The position numbers were made by a program, and so were the translations under genes. Shown in pieces: positions 25,621 to 33,047 of a DNA stretch of 64,000 nt. Where the stretch lies: contig NZ_BMVP01000002.1 in assembly GCF_014650775.1 (NCBI RefSeq), positions 434,001-498,000 on the forward strand, read 5' to 3'. This stretch comes from Streptomyces cirratus (GTDB lineage Bacteria > Actinomycetota > Actinomycetes > Streptomycetales > Streptomycetaceae). Each line of letters opens with the position of its first letter. Position 1 is the stretch's first letter. The notes below the pieces were generated by a model. It saw only the letters and a program-made list of their open reading frames with translations. It was not told where the DNA came from and searched no databases.

Positions 25621-26685
25621 ATGTCCGCCACTCAGCACACCCCGCTCACCCAGGTCGCCGCGTACGCCGCCCCCGCCCCCAAGGCTCCGCTGGAGCGCAC
25701 CACCATCGCGCGCCGCGCGGTGGGCGAGCACGACGTCCTCATCGACATCAAGTACGCCGGCATCTGCCACTCCGACATCCACCAGGCCACCGACGGCTGG
25801 GGCGAGGGCATCTACCCGATGGTCCCGGGCCACGAGATCGCCGGCGTCGTCACCGAGGTCGGCGCGGGCGTCACGAAGTTCGCGGTCGGCGACCGCGTCG
25901 GCGTCGGCTGCTTCGTCGACTCCTGCCGCACCTGCGAACACTGCCTGCGCGGCCAGGAGCAGTTCTGCTCCCGGGGGATGACCGGCACGTACAACGCCAT
26001 CGGCCGGGACGGGCAGCCCACGTACGGCGGTTACTCCACGCACATCGTCGTGGACGAGAACTACACCGTCCGCATCCCCGACGGTCTCGCGCTCGACGTC
26101 GCCGCGCCGCTGCTGTGCGCGGGCATCACCCTGTACTCGCCGCTGCGCCACTGGCAGGCGGGCCCCGGCAAGAAGGTCGCGATCGTCGGCCTCGGCGGGC
26201 TCGGCCACATCGGCGTGAAGATCGCGAACGCGCTGGGGGCGGAGGTCACCGTCCTGTCCCAGTCGCTGCGCAAGCGGGAGGACGGCCTGAGGCTGGGCGC
26301 CGCCCACTACTACGCGACGAGCGACGAGAGCACCTTCGAGGAACTGGCCGGCACCTTCGACCTGGTCGTGTCCACCGTCTCCGCCCCGCTCGCCCTCGAC
26401 GCGTACCTCGGCCTGCTCAAGGTGGACGGCGCGCTGGTGAACGTCGGCGCGCCGGAGGAGCCGGTCTCGCTGAACCTGTTCTCGGTCATCGGCGGCCGCA
26501 AGACCATCGCCGGCTCCATGATCGGCGGCATCGCCGAGACCCAGGAGATGCTCGACTTCTGCGCCGAACACGGCTTGGGCGCCGAGATCGAACTCATCGG
26601 CGCCGACGCCATCAACGAGGCCTACGACCGCGTCCGGTCGAGCGACGTCCGCTACCGCTTCGTGATCGACACCTCCACCATCTGA
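25621..26685 (+). CDS. Zinc-dependent NAD(P)-dependent alcohol dehydrogenase
   Basis: This 354-residue medium-chain dehydrogenase has the catalytic zinc ligands in [10 protein letters not shown] and GHEIAG, the four-cysteine structural zinc loop within [20 protein letters not shown], and the NAD(P) motif [11 protein letters not shown]. It resembles the YahK/CAD-like subgroup that reduces a broad range of aldehydes with NADPH. The ATG follows AGGAGAAGCAGCGC. It is the likely target of the divergent MmyB-like regulator. Just past its stop lies the left copy of the 63-bp msrA repeat. Confidence 0.92.
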   Translation: MSATQHTPLTQVAAYAAPAPKAPLERTTIARRAVGEHDVLIDIKYAGICHSDIHQATDGWGEGIYPMVPGHEIAGVVTEVGAGVTKFAVGDRVGVGCFVDSCRTCEHCLRGQEQFCSRGMTGTYNAIGRDGQPTYGGYSTHIVVDENYTVRIPDGLALDVAAPLLCAGITLYSPLRHWQAGPGKKVAIVGLGGLGHIGVKIANALGAEVTVLSQSLRKREDGLRLGAAHYYATSDESTFEELAGTFDLVVSTVSAPLALDAYLGLLKVDGALVNVGAPEEPVSLNLFSVIGGRKTIAGSMIGGIAETQEMLDFCAEHGLGAEIELIGADAINEAYDRVRSSDVRYRFVIDTSTI

Positions 26686-26722
26686 CCGTGCCGACGCCGC
26701 CGCCGCCGACCGCCTCCTCAGC

Positions 26723-26785
26723 CCTCGGCGGCGGCCACGCCGATGGGGCAGGAGACGCCCGTGCCGCCGATGCCGCAGTAGCCGG
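26723..26785. repeat. Left copy of 63-bp direct repeat of the msrA 3' end (candidate att site)
   Basis: This 63-bp sequence is identical to 31019-31081 and in the same orientation. On the minus strand it encodes the last conserved residues of MsrA ([14 protein letters not shown]), followed here by Gly and a stop, an orphan gene end. Together the two copies bracket about 4.2 kb and look like attL/attR of a site-specific integration into msrA. Confidence 0.85.
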
Positions 26786-26839
26786 CGCCGTCGCCAAGCG
26801 CTGGGTGTAGGTCAGGCGACCGTCTACCGGGCGCTTTGA
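26786..26839 (+). pseudogene. C-terminal stub of a serine-recombinase/resolvase-like gene
   Basis: Immediately inside the left repeat an open frame reads RRRQALGVGQATVYRAL and stops. This is the HTH end of resolvase/invertase-type serine recombinases, where LGVGxATVYRAL is the recognition helix. Nothing upstream encodes the catalytic domain; the frame is cut exactly at the repeat boundary. The fragment is short, so the family call is tentative, but the place is where a recombinase would sit. Confidence 0.5.
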
Positions 26840-26891
26840 GACCTCACGACACAGGAGAGAGCGCCCGAGACGGGCGCACAGGCGTTCACCC

Positions 26892-26917
26892 AGACCCCCG
26901 GCATTGGTCGGGGGTCT
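26892..26917 (-). terminator. Hairpin after the hypothetical gene ending at 26921
   Basis: A 9-bp stem (AGACCCCCG / CGGGGGTCT) with an 8-base loop lies just past the stop of the gene at 26921-27397. Confidence 0.6.
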
Positions 26918-26920
26918 CTG

Positions 26921-27397
26921 TCACGCACTGGCCCGCCGGACAGGACAGGGCAGGTCGGGAGCAGCACGGTTCGGGGAGCACGTCACGAGGGCGACAGAGT
27001 GGAAGGCAGTGCCACTCAGGTAGTGGCCAAGGGATACGTCTCCTCCCCACGTCAGCCGCTCGACTGCACCCCTCACCAGGAGAACCAGCCTGGCCACTTC
27101 CCGATCCTCCTCAGAGGCGAACCGGGGTGCGAACTCGGCGAGTTGGAGCCCCGGCCATTCGCCGGCTTCCTTGGGTTCCTGCCATGTCCCTCGGATCACA
27201 GAGGGCGGTTTCATGAGCCAGTGCGCCGTCTGGATCGGGGGCACGTCGGTAGTCGGAAAGACGGCAACGGCTTCTCGGTGCCGGTCGTGCACCTCCTTCT
27301 CGCTGGTTGCCATCGGGGCCTGTCCGGCCGGTCTGCGGATGCTCTCCTTGTCGAACGTCTTCTTCTCCCCGAGCCATGCATAGCCATGGTGGTGCAC
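26921..27397 (-). CDS. Hypothetical protein in the msrA-flanked element
   Basis: The product has 158 residues from a GTG that has GGAG five bases upstream. It is soluble, with HHH near the N-terminus, a middle stretch DVPPIQTAHWLMKPPSVIRG and a hydrophobic patch EVARLVLLVRGAVERL. I do not recognise a domain. It is the last gene of the leftward set in the element and has its own hairpin. A shorter start, MATSEKEV at 27313, lacks a ribosome site. Coding support is moderate: the frame is intact and the gene spacing is sensible. Confidence 0.55.
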   Translation of the reverse strand: MHHHGYAWLGEKKTFDKESIRRPAGQAPMATSEKEVHDRHREAVAVFPTTDVPPIQTAHWLMKPPSVIRGTWQEPKEAGEWPGLQLAEFAPRFASEEDREVARLVLLVRGAVERLTWGGDVSLGHYLSGTAFHSVALVTCSPNRAAPDLPCPVRRASA

Positions 27398-27421
27398 TGC
27401 CGCTCCGTTCCCAGAGATGAC

Positions 27422-27457
27422 GACGGCCCCACCCGTCGGCGTGAGGGCAGGGCCGTC
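27422..27457 (-). terminator. Hairpin after the DUF397 gene
   Basis: GACGGCCC and GGGCCGTC pair over a 20-base loop, 21 bases past the DUF397 stop. It is weaker than the other terminators listed here. Confidence 0.45.
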
Positions 27458-27477
27458 AGTTCAGGTGGTGCTGTGGA

Positions 27478-27702
27478 TCAGGCGGAGAGGTCGAAGCGCG
27501 TGGGGTCGATACCCGCCGCGTCCAGCTCCGCCGTAGTGAAGCGCAGCGGCTCGGCGTCCGGGCGCTTGCTGTCGCCCATCGCCCACGCGTCCTGCCCGAT
27601 CTTCGCGAGGGTCACGCACGCCTCGCCGTCCGGGTGGGTGTTGCCTACACACGCCTTGCTGAGGTGGGCTCCGGAGATGTCGAGTCCGTACAGGTCGGTC
27701 AT
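27478..27702 (-). CDS. DUF397 protein (BldB/WhiJ-associated family)
   Basis: This 74-residue protein starts MTDLYGLDISGAHLSKACVG. The DUF397 core (weak W/S-rich strand, a KSGYSG-like turn, and an AWAMGDSK stretch near residue 40) is only partly conserved, and the tail FTTAELDAAGIDP is more acidic than usual. DUF397 proteins are small partners encoded next to WhiJ-type XRE/DUF5753 regulators and are proposed to oppose or modulate them. The XRE gene lies three genes upstream. Family assignment is mainly by size and neighbourhood. Confidence 0.55.
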   Translation of the reverse strand: MTDLYGLDISGAHLSKACVGNTHPDGEACVTLAKIGQDAWAMGDSKRPDAEPLRFTTAELDAAGIDPTRFDLSA

Positions 27703-27716
27703 CTTGTCCTCCTGAT

Positions 27717-27965
27717 TCAGATGGGAAGGGCACCGCTGTCCCGCTCGCGGTGTGTCCGGGTGCCTCGCAGCGCCTCTGCGATCTGCTCGACGTAAGCAGC
27801 GGGAATCGAGCCCAGGTGCACGAGCGGCTCGCCTCGGGGAGTCACCTGCGGGCGTATCGCCGCGTAGGCGCTCTCCGGCAGTCCCAGGGAGGCGAGCACC
27901 TCGCGCATGGCATCGCAGGCGCTCAGAGCCGCTGTACGTCCGTCTCTCCAGGTCTGCATGTCCAC
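27717..27965 (-). CDS. Hypothetical protein next to the XRE/DUF397 module
   Basis: The product has 82 residues from a GTG whose G is shared with the TAG stop of the upstream gene (TAGTG overlap); an ATG two codons on is possible. It is a small soluble helical protein, AALSACDAMREVLASLGLPE then LVHLGSIPAAYVEQIAEAL. No domain name is known to me. It is translationally coupled to its neighbour, so it belongs to the module. Confidence 0.65.
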   Translation of the reverse strand: MDMQTWRDGRTAALSACDAMREVLASLGLPESAYAAIRPQVTPRGEPLVHLGSIPAAYVEQIAEALRGTRTHRERDSGALPI

Positions 27966-28168
27966 TACCGCGCCCCGGGGTGCTTCTTTGGGTGCGCGGT
28001 CAGCTCGATGTTGCAGTCCGAGACGGCGGACGGGTCCCCGGCGCCGTACGCCGCTGTGCGCTGTTTCGCGAGGGCGGCGCAGACGCCGCAACCCGGCGCA
28101 GGCGCAGGAGGTGTGCGGGGGAGGGACAGTTGAACCGGCGGGTCCATCGTGGTGCTGGGGCTGCTCAC
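27965..28168 (-). CDS. Small cysteine-containing hypothetical protein
   Basis: This 67-residue protein has a Pro-rich N-terminus and the motif APGCGVCAALAKQRTAA, with a further cysteine in AVSDCNIELTAHPKKH. The CGVC pair plus the late cysteine suggest a metal-binding or redox fold. It is a common companion of XRE/DUF5753 genes in Streptomyces. The GTG at 28168 follows GGGAGGG with good spacing. It is 62 bases downstream of the XRE gene. Confidence 0.7.
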   Translation of the reverse strand: MSSPSTTMDPPVQLSLPRTPPAPAPGCGVCAALAKQRTAAYGAGDPSAVSDCNIELTAHPKKHPGAR

Positions 28169-28229
28169 TGGGATTCCCTCCCTTGGGGGTGTCGGCACCG
28201 CTGATGCTTCACCCGGTGAGCAACTCGTT

Positions 28230-29063
28230 CTAGGACCTTTCCTGTTGGGGCAAGAATCCATCCCGGATGCCCTCGACCAGGGCTCTCATGGCGTCGCCGT
28301 AGACGGCCACGGCGGCGAACCGTCCGAAGGTGTCGAGATAGATCTGGATGTCCTTCGGGTCGCGGGTGGTGACCTCGGAGTGGAACGTTTCCACGATGAC
28401 GAGTCGGTCGTCGTGCAGGCTGAAGCAGGTCATGGGGAAGTCGGGCATCCGGCGGTCGGACGGGACGACGCCCAGTGAGACGTTAGGCAGACGGGACACG
28501 GATACGAGCCGGTCGAGCTGGAGCGCCATGACCACGGGCTCACTGATGCGCCACCGGAGGACGTGCTCACAGATCAGGAAGCGGAAGGACCTGCCCGGCT
28601 CGTACAGGACGGATTGCCGTTCGAGGCGGGCCGCCACGGTCTTGGTCCTGGTCTCCTCCGGCAGGGCCGGAGGCAGGGAGAAGACGGCGGAGGCGTACTC
28701 GGGTGTCTGGAGGAGTCCGGGGACGAGCTGTCCCTGGAAGAGCCTGAGCGTGGTGGTGCCGGCCTCGATGGCGTGGATGGTCTTCTGGTGCTTCCACGGG
28801 CCCATGCGGCGCAGCAGGCGCCAAGCGGTGGCCTCGGTGGCTTCGGCGCGGGCTGCCGACAGGAACTCTTCCTTGACCTCCTGGCTCACGCCTATAGCGG
28901 TGAGGACCAGATCCACGTCCTGGACGGTCGGTCGTACCTTGCCCGTCTCGATCTTCGAGAGCTTCCCGGCAGACATGGAAGCCCTGCGGGCCACCGAGTC
29001 ACCCGTGAGTCCGGATGCGTCGCGCAGCGCCCGCAGGGCATTCCCGATCGAGTCGGCGGTCAG
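28230..29063 (-). CDS. XRE regulator with DUF5753 domain (WhiJ-like), CTG start
   Basis: The protein has 277 residues. The HTH comprises ADSIGNALRALRDASGLTG, SVARRASMSAGKLSKIETGK (about 2-60) and the DUF5753 domain follows (RLFQGQLVPGLLQTPEYA, then RLPNVSLGVVP, SLHDDRLVIVETFHSEV). No ATG, GTG or TTG lies upstream in frame that would include the whole HTH; the first candidate is a CTG overlapping the upstream TGA (CTGA) with GGGAGAGG five bases before. A GTG at 28994 would cut off part of the HTH. WhiJ-type proteins repress development genes in Streptomyces. The partner DUF397 gene is downstream. Confidence 0.85.
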   Translation of the reverse strand: MTADSIGNALRALRDASGLTGDSVARRASMSAGKLSKIETGKVRPTVQDVDLVLTAIGVSQEVKEEFLSAARAEATEATAWRLLRRMGPWKHQKTIHAIEAGTTTLRLFQGQLVPGLLQTPEYASAVFSLPPALPEETRTKTVAARLERQSVLYEPGRSFRFLICEHVLRWRISEPVVMALQLDRLVSVSRLPNVSLGVVPSDRRMPDFPMTCFSLHDDRLVIVETFHSEVTTRDPKDIQIYLDTFGRFAAVAVYGDAMRALVEGIRDGFLPQQERS

Positions 29064-29569
29064 CGGTGCCTCTCCCAGTAGTCCGCGAACGGCACCGCTG
29101 CGGCCAAGGCGCGGTCTCGGTAGTCCTGATACTCGGCAAGGCAGTGGGCAGGAAGCGGGTCGGCGCCGATGAACGCACCTTCGGGCGTGTAGTGCATCCG
29201 GTACACGTCCTGGTCATCGAACAACCAAAAGTCGTGATCGGGCAGGTCGGCCACTTCCTGGTCAGCCTGGTCGATGATGCCGATGGTCTCGCCAGCCGTG
29301 ATGTTGCCCGGGTAGGCGGCCAGTTCGTACCGCAGGTAGTCGGTCAGCGGGGACCTGAGCACATGGACACGCGAGACCTCCTTGCCCTTGTCGGTCATCG
29401 ACCGTACCCACGGGTTGTCGTCCCAGTCAGGGCCCATGTCGCCGCCGCGCAGGAAGCGTTCGAACTCCTCGCGCTCCTCCTCCACGTTGTAGACGGAGAG
29501 CGTCTCCAGCCGGAAGGCGCTCCGCTCGAAGGTTTCGAAGAGACGGCCGAACTCCTCACCGTTGAGCAC
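29060..29569 (-). CDS. DUF6879 family protein
   Basis: This 169-residue soluble protein starts VLNGEEFGRLFETFERSAFRL and carries the typical features of the DUF6879 group (RLETLSVYNVE, VLRSPLTDYLRYELAAYPGN, DFWLFDDQDVYRMHY, then ADYWERHR). This family is usually encoded just upstream of an XRE/DUF5753 regulator, as here, where the stop and the CTG start overlap by four bases. Its activity is not known; it may be a toxin-like or signalling partner of the regulator. Confidence 0.75.
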   Translation of the reverse strand: MLNGEEFGRLFETFERSAFRLETLSVYNVEEEREEFERFLRGGDMGPDWDDNPWVRSMTDKGKEVSRVHVLRSPLTDYLRYELAAYPGNITAGETIGIIDQADQEVADLPDHDFWLFDDQDVYRMHYTPEGAFIGADPLPAHCLAEYQDYRDRALAAAVPFADYWERHR

Positions 29570-29774
29570 GGAAGTACTCCTCCAGCACTGCGGCCGGGAC
29601 CACGACGGCGGTCTCGCCCTCTGGCAGGTCGAGCTGCGCCAGCCGCTCGGGGTCGGTGATGACGTACCCCTGGACCACGTAGTCCTTGGCGTCTTCGGTG
29701 CCCCACAGCGTCGGGCACGTTCCGTTCCTGCACTCCGGGTCACCGGACAGCTTCCGCAGCACCCTTGCCCCCAC
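29556..29774 (-). CDS. Small hypothetical protein upstream of the DUF6879 gene
   Basis: The product has 72 residues with CRNGTCPTLWGTEDAKDYVV, then VVQGYVITDPERLAQLDLPE and a C-terminal VVVPAAVLEEYFRAQR. The CxxxxC pair may bind metal. It overlaps the DUF6879 start by 14 bases, so they are coupled. This set (small CP protein, DUF6879, XRE) is a common block in actinomycetes. The start codon is a GTG at 29774 or a GTG four codons later. Confidence 0.65.
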   Translation of the reverse strand: MGARVLRKLSGDPECRNGTCPTLWGTEDAKDYVVQGYVITDPERLAQLDLPEGETAVVVPAAVLEEYFRAQR

Positions 29775-29839
29775 ATGTCGGCGTACGCCTGTCGCGTTCG
29801 ATGCTCCCGAGCCGGTCGCGGTGGGGTCAAGCGCTGATC

Positions 29840-29857
29840 CTTTCCAGAACAGGAAAG
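29840..29857. promoter_or_regulatory. Inverted repeat in divergent region of the XRE module
   Basis: CTTTCC-AGAACA-GGAAAG is a perfect 6-bp dyad in the 143-bp space between the leftward module and the rightward split gene. It is a candidate operator for the XRE protein. Confidence 0.4.
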
Positions 29858-29893
29858 CAGCCGTCTCGGTTGGAATCGAGGATGCGTTGGCAC

Positions 29894-29908
29894 GTACTCG
29901 GCGAGTAC
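29894..29908. promoter_or_regulatory. Second inverted repeat before the split gene
   Basis: GTACTC-GGC-GAGTAC is a perfect 6-bp dyad, 9 bases before the ATG of the rightward gene. It could be an operator covering its ribosome site. Confidence 0.35.
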
Positions 29909-29917
29909 AACGGCAGC

Positions 29918-30172
29918 ATGACCCTCTTCCTGTGTGCCAAGTGTGGCGGCAGTCTTACGCCAGACCTGACGCCACTGCCCGCCGTTCCCTCAGCACCCGA
30001 CGACGGAGAACGGGACAAGGAGAGTCGGCGGGCGCCGGCCACGGTGCCGCACGGGCACTACGCGATCGAGACCAATCCATGGGGTGTCCCGTACGTGCCG
30101 CATCCGGACCAGGAAGAGGGCGGGCCTGCGCAGCCGCGTGGCCCTTGGAGAGTGTCGAAGGGGTTGCAGTGA
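29918..30172 (+). CDS. N-terminal part of a split zinc-ribbon-like hypothetical protein
   Basis: The frame gives 84 residues starting MTLFLCAKCGGSLTPDLTPL with a CAKC ribbon, then VPHGHYAIETNPWGVPYVPH. It ends at a TGA at 30170-30172 that overlaps a GTG opening the next frame. From memory, homologues run on as one chain into the sequence encoded by 30169-30402, so this is either a frame-shifted gene or a two-gene version. Function is unknown. Confidence 0.6.
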   Translation: MTLFLCAKCGGSLTPDLTPLPAVPSAPDDGERDKESRRAPATVPHGHYAIETNPWGVPYVPHPDQEEGGPAQPRGPWRVSKGLQ

Positions 30173-30402
30173 TCTCTGCCGGGCCGCGCAACAACATCGT
30201 GATCCACCCCGAGGATGCGCCCGACATCCAGCCTCTGCCGGACTGGGAAAACAGCAGCGGATGCTGCGGACCGTCCGGAGACAGCGGACTCAACCGTGCC
30301 TGTCCCTGTGGCGCCCGAGTGGCCACGCTCGCCGCAGACTGCTGGGACCCGTACGAACTCCATCTGGACGGGAAGCGGGTCTACGGCTACGACCCGTCCT
30401 GA
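30169..30402 (+). CDS. C-terminal part of the split zinc-ribbon-like protein
   Basis: The frame gives 77 residues from a GTG overlapping the previous stop (GTGA), with an AAGGGG ribosome-site-like stretch before it. It carries SGCCGPSGDSGLNRACPCGARVATLAADC, a second four-cysteine cluster (CC and CPC, plus the DC). The content is the expected second half of the family. If the overlap works as translational coupling, the two halves are made in equal amounts; otherwise this is a pseudogene. Confidence 0.55.
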   Translation: MISAGPRNNIVIHPEDAPDIQPLPDWENSSGCCGPSGDSGLNRACPCGARVATLAADCWDPYELHLDGKRVYGYDPS

Positions 30403-31008
30403 TCAGTAGCCCGAGGGGTGTGTGGACAGCCAGGCGGAGTGGCGGTTGCGCAGGCGGTCCCGTTCCTCGGGGGTGGGGAGGATAACGTCCGCGCCGCCGT
30501 CGTACGGATGGTGGATACGTGTGAGCTCGGTGTCCGTCACGAAGATGCCGGGCAGCGTGTCGTCCGCGACGGCGCGGAGGAGCGGGTCCAGGCAGCCGCG
30601 CTGCCAGGGGCGGCGGTCGGCGTAGAAGTACCAGCGGGTGTGGAAGGCCGGATCCGGGTCGTCGGTGTCGTCCAGGGTGGTCCACAGTGTGCCCTCCGGG
30701 TGGAGGGCAGCGCGGTGGGCCGACCAGTCCGTCGGCTCGGACGGGTCGGCCCAGTCGGTAGTCACCACGTACGCCTCGCCGTCTGAGAAGAGGTCGTCGA
30801 GGACCGTGTTGTACCGGTCGAGGAGGACCGCGTACTCGGCCTCGTCCTCCGCGTAGCGTTTCGACTCCGGCAGGCTGTGGAAGCGCACCCAGCGGCTCCC
30901 GTACACCGTCTTCAGTTCCCACGGCAGCATCGGCCCGGCAGGCCTGTGGGCCTGCCAGAGCCGGGTCAGCCGCTCGTGAGCAGGGTCGGGGAGCGGGGCG
31001 CTGCTCAC
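30403..31008 (-). CDS. DUF3885-like hypothetical protein
   Basis: The product has 201 residues, rich in aromatic residues, with [19 protein letters not shown], a middle [20 protein letters not shown] and the C-terminal [19 protein letters not shown] and [11 protein letters not shown]. This is the pattern I associate with DUF3885; the assignment is from memory. The GTG start overlaps the msrA stop (GTGA) and the gene lies just inside the right copy of the 63-bp repeat. Function is unknown. Confidence 0.6.
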   Translation of the reverse strand: MSSAPLPDPAHERLTRLWQAHRPAGPMLPWELKTVYGSRWVRFHSLPESKRYAEDEAEYAVLLDRYNTVLDDLFSDGEAYVVTTDWADPSEPTDWSAHRAALHPEGTLWTTLDDTDDPDPAFHTRWYFYADRRPWQRGCLDPLLRAVADDTLPGIFVTDTELTRIHHPYDGGADVILPTPEERDRLRNRHSAWLSTHPSGY

Positions 31009-31679
31009 CTCCCAGGCGCCTCGGCGGCGGCCACGCCGATGGGGCAGGAGACGCCCGTGCCGCCGATGCCGCAGTAGCCGGACGGGTTCTTGTCCAGGTA
31101 CTGCTGGTGATGGGCCTCGGCCGGCCAGAAGGGGCGGTCCGAGGCCGGGAGGACGGCCGTGGTGATCTCACCGTGGCCCGCGGCGGTGAGGACGCGCTGG
31201 TAGGCGGCGCGAGAGGCCTCGGCCTCCGCCTGCTGGGCGGGCGAGTGGGTGTAGACCGCCGAGCGGTACTGGGTGCCGACGTCGTTGCCCTGGCGGAAGC
31301 CCTGGGTGGGGTCGTGGGACTCCCAGAACAGCTTGAGCAGCGCGGCGTAGGAGACCTGCGACGGGTCGAAGACCACCCGCACGACCTCGGTGTGGCCGGT
31401 CAGGCCCGAGCACACCTCCTCGTACGTCGGGTTCTGCGTGAAACCGCCCTGGTAACCGGCCAGGGTCGTCCACACCCCCGGGGTCTGCCAGAACTTGCGC
31501 TCCGCGCCCCAGAAGCAGCCCAGCCCGAAGTCGGCCACGGCCAGGTGCGCGGGGTAGGGGCCGGAGAGCGGGTTGCCGAGCACCGTGTGCACGGCCGGCA
31601 CGTCGAAGAGGGGCTCGGGGCGGCCCTTGAGGGCTTCCTCGCGGGTGGGGGGCTCGGGCGTACGGCGGTACGAGAACAT
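31005..31679 (-). CDS. msrA: Peptide-methionine (S)-S-oxide reductase MsrA
   Basis: This 224-residue enzyme repairs oxidised methionine. Cys55 in [11 protein letters not shown] is catalytic and the recycling cysteines are in [15 protein letters not shown] near the C-terminus. The N-terminus carries about 45 extra residues found in actinomycetes. The last four residues (APGR) lie outside the 63-bp repeat, while the other repeat copy reads EG-stop, so the end of the gene has probably been rewritten by the integration. Its stop overlaps the next gene. Confidence 0.94.
   Translation of the reverse strand: MFSYRRTPEPPTREEALKGRPEPLFDVPAVHTVLGNPLSGPYPAHLAVADFGLGCFWGAERKFWQTPGVWTTLAGYQGGFTQNPTYEEVCSGLTGHTEVVRVVFDPSQVSYAALLKLFWESHDPTQGFRQGNDVGTQYRSAVYTHSPAQQAEAEASRAAYQRVLTAAGHGEITTAVLPASDRPFWPAEAHHQQYLDKNPSGYCGIGGTGVSCPIGVAAAEAPGR
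31019..31081. repeat. Right copy of 63-bp msrA 3'-end direct repeat (candidate att site)
   Basis: This is identical to 26723-26785 and in the same orientation. It lies within msrA and encodes about residues 200-221 on the minus strand. Together the copies define the outer limits of the candidate element. Confidence 0.85.
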
Positions 31680-31816
31680 GGATTCCCTCCTAGTGGTCTC
31701 CGTTCAACGGCTGGGGCCGGGCCGGGATTCCCCGCCCCGCCCCGGCCTGCCGTCCCCCCGCCGTCGGGCGCCCGCCCCGCGCACGCGACGCCCGGCAGTC
31801 GGGGACCGCCGTCCGG

Positions 31817-32923
31817 TCAGTGGGGCAGCGTTGCCGGGGAGCCGCCGTTCGCCTCGTAGCCGGCGACCGCGAGGGCGCGGTGGATCGCGTAAGCCGCCGC
31901 CGGGTCCGGGGAGGCCGACCAGGGCAGGGCGCCCACGTAGCCGTCCACGTGCCGGACCTGCTCCATCGCCTCCGCCCAGCGCTCCATCCGCACCAGGAAC
32001 AACAGCAGCATGTGCCGTACGTGCGCGAGCATCGGGTCGTCCGGGCGCGCCGTACGCACCGCGTACATGGCCCCCTCCACCGCCCGGGCCACCACCGCGC
32101 TGCGCCAGAACGTCGACACGAGCACCACCTCCGGGAGGTGCTCGTACACCGCGAACAGCGGCAGCGCGGCCAGCAGCGAGCCCTGCGGGGCGCGGGCCGC
32201 CGCCGCGTGCGCGAAGGCGTCGGCCTTCTCCCGCGAGCCGTGCCACTTCTCGCACCAGTAGTTGAGCGCCGCCAGGTGCGCGCCCATGTGCGCCGGAGCC
32301 ACGTCGATGACCTTCGCCCACAGCGCGTCGTACTCCGCCTCCGAGTACCCCAGCGCCCGCCCGACCGCCAGCTCCGTGATGTACGGGACCGGGTCGCCCG
32401 GGGCGAGCAGTGCTGCCCGGCCGCACGCCTCCCGGGCCTCCTCCAGGATGATCCGGTGGTCCGTGGACCCCACCCCGCCCGAGTGCCGCCACGCCTGCTG
32501 CACCAGCAGCTCCGCGTGCACCTGTGCGCCGCCCGCGTCCTTCGGGGCGTCCAGGCGCCACGCCTTGAGCCACAGCGCGCCCTGCCCCGGATGCTCCGCC
32601 AGTTCCAGCGCGGCCGCGCCGCCGAAGGCCTGAACCCGCTGCCAGCGCAGCTCCCCGTCCGCCGGGGTGCCGGCCAGCAGCTGCGAGGCGGCCTGCCAGC
32701 CGCCGGTGCGGCGCACGTTCTCCAGGGCATCCATCAAGTCCCCGTCCGGCCCGGGCACCCGGACGTCGAGGTCCTCCTGCCGGTCGAATCCGTAGTCCGC
32801 CGGGTCGGCGGCGTCGGGGCTCGCGGGCGAAACCAGCCGCAGACCGCCGCGCCTGCGCCGGATGTACGGGCCCAAGGCGGCCACGACCAGCCCGACCGCG
32901 ATCAGGAACCACAGAATGTCCAT
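31817..32923 (-). CDS. Membrane-anchored hypothetical protein with helical repeats
   Basis: The product has 368 residues. One N-terminal TM (MDILWFLIAVGLVVAALG) is followed by an RRRRG basic stop-transfer and a soluble helical domain of about 300 residues with TPR-like spacing (WQAASQLLAGTP, REACGRAALLAPGDPVPY, YDALWAKVIDVAPAHMGAHL, WAEAMEQVRHVDGYVG). It is likely cytosolic and membrane-tethered. The ATG at 32923 is preferred since the longer frame runs into the metB promoter. It is divergent from metB. No function is known to me. Confidence 0.8.
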   Translation of the reverse strand: MDILWFLIAVGLVVAALGPYIRRRRGGLRLVSPASPDAADPADYGFDRQEDLDVRVPGPDGDLMDALENVRRTGGWQAASQLLAGTPADGELRWQRVQAFGGAAALELAEHPGQGALWLKAWRLDAPKDAGGAQVHAELLVQQAWRHSGGVGSTDHRIILEEAREACGRAALLAPGDPVPYITELAVGRALGYSEAEYDALWAKVIDVAPAHMGAHLAALNYWCEKWHGSREKADAFAHAAAARAPQGSLLAALPLFAVYEHLPEVVLVSTFWRSAVVARAVEGAMYAVRTARPDDPMLAHVRHMLLLFLVRMERWAEAMEQVRHVDGYVGALPWSASPDPAAAYAIHRALAVAGYEANGGSPATLPH

Positions 32924-33047
32924 GACCCCAGCGAACCAGACCGACCCGCGCGAACGCGAATGCCCTCCGCGGACCGCCCGGCCGGCACGACGCCCGGCAG
33001 GACGCCCGGCAGGACCCGCGGGCCGCGCGGGGCATAGCATCTGCCAC

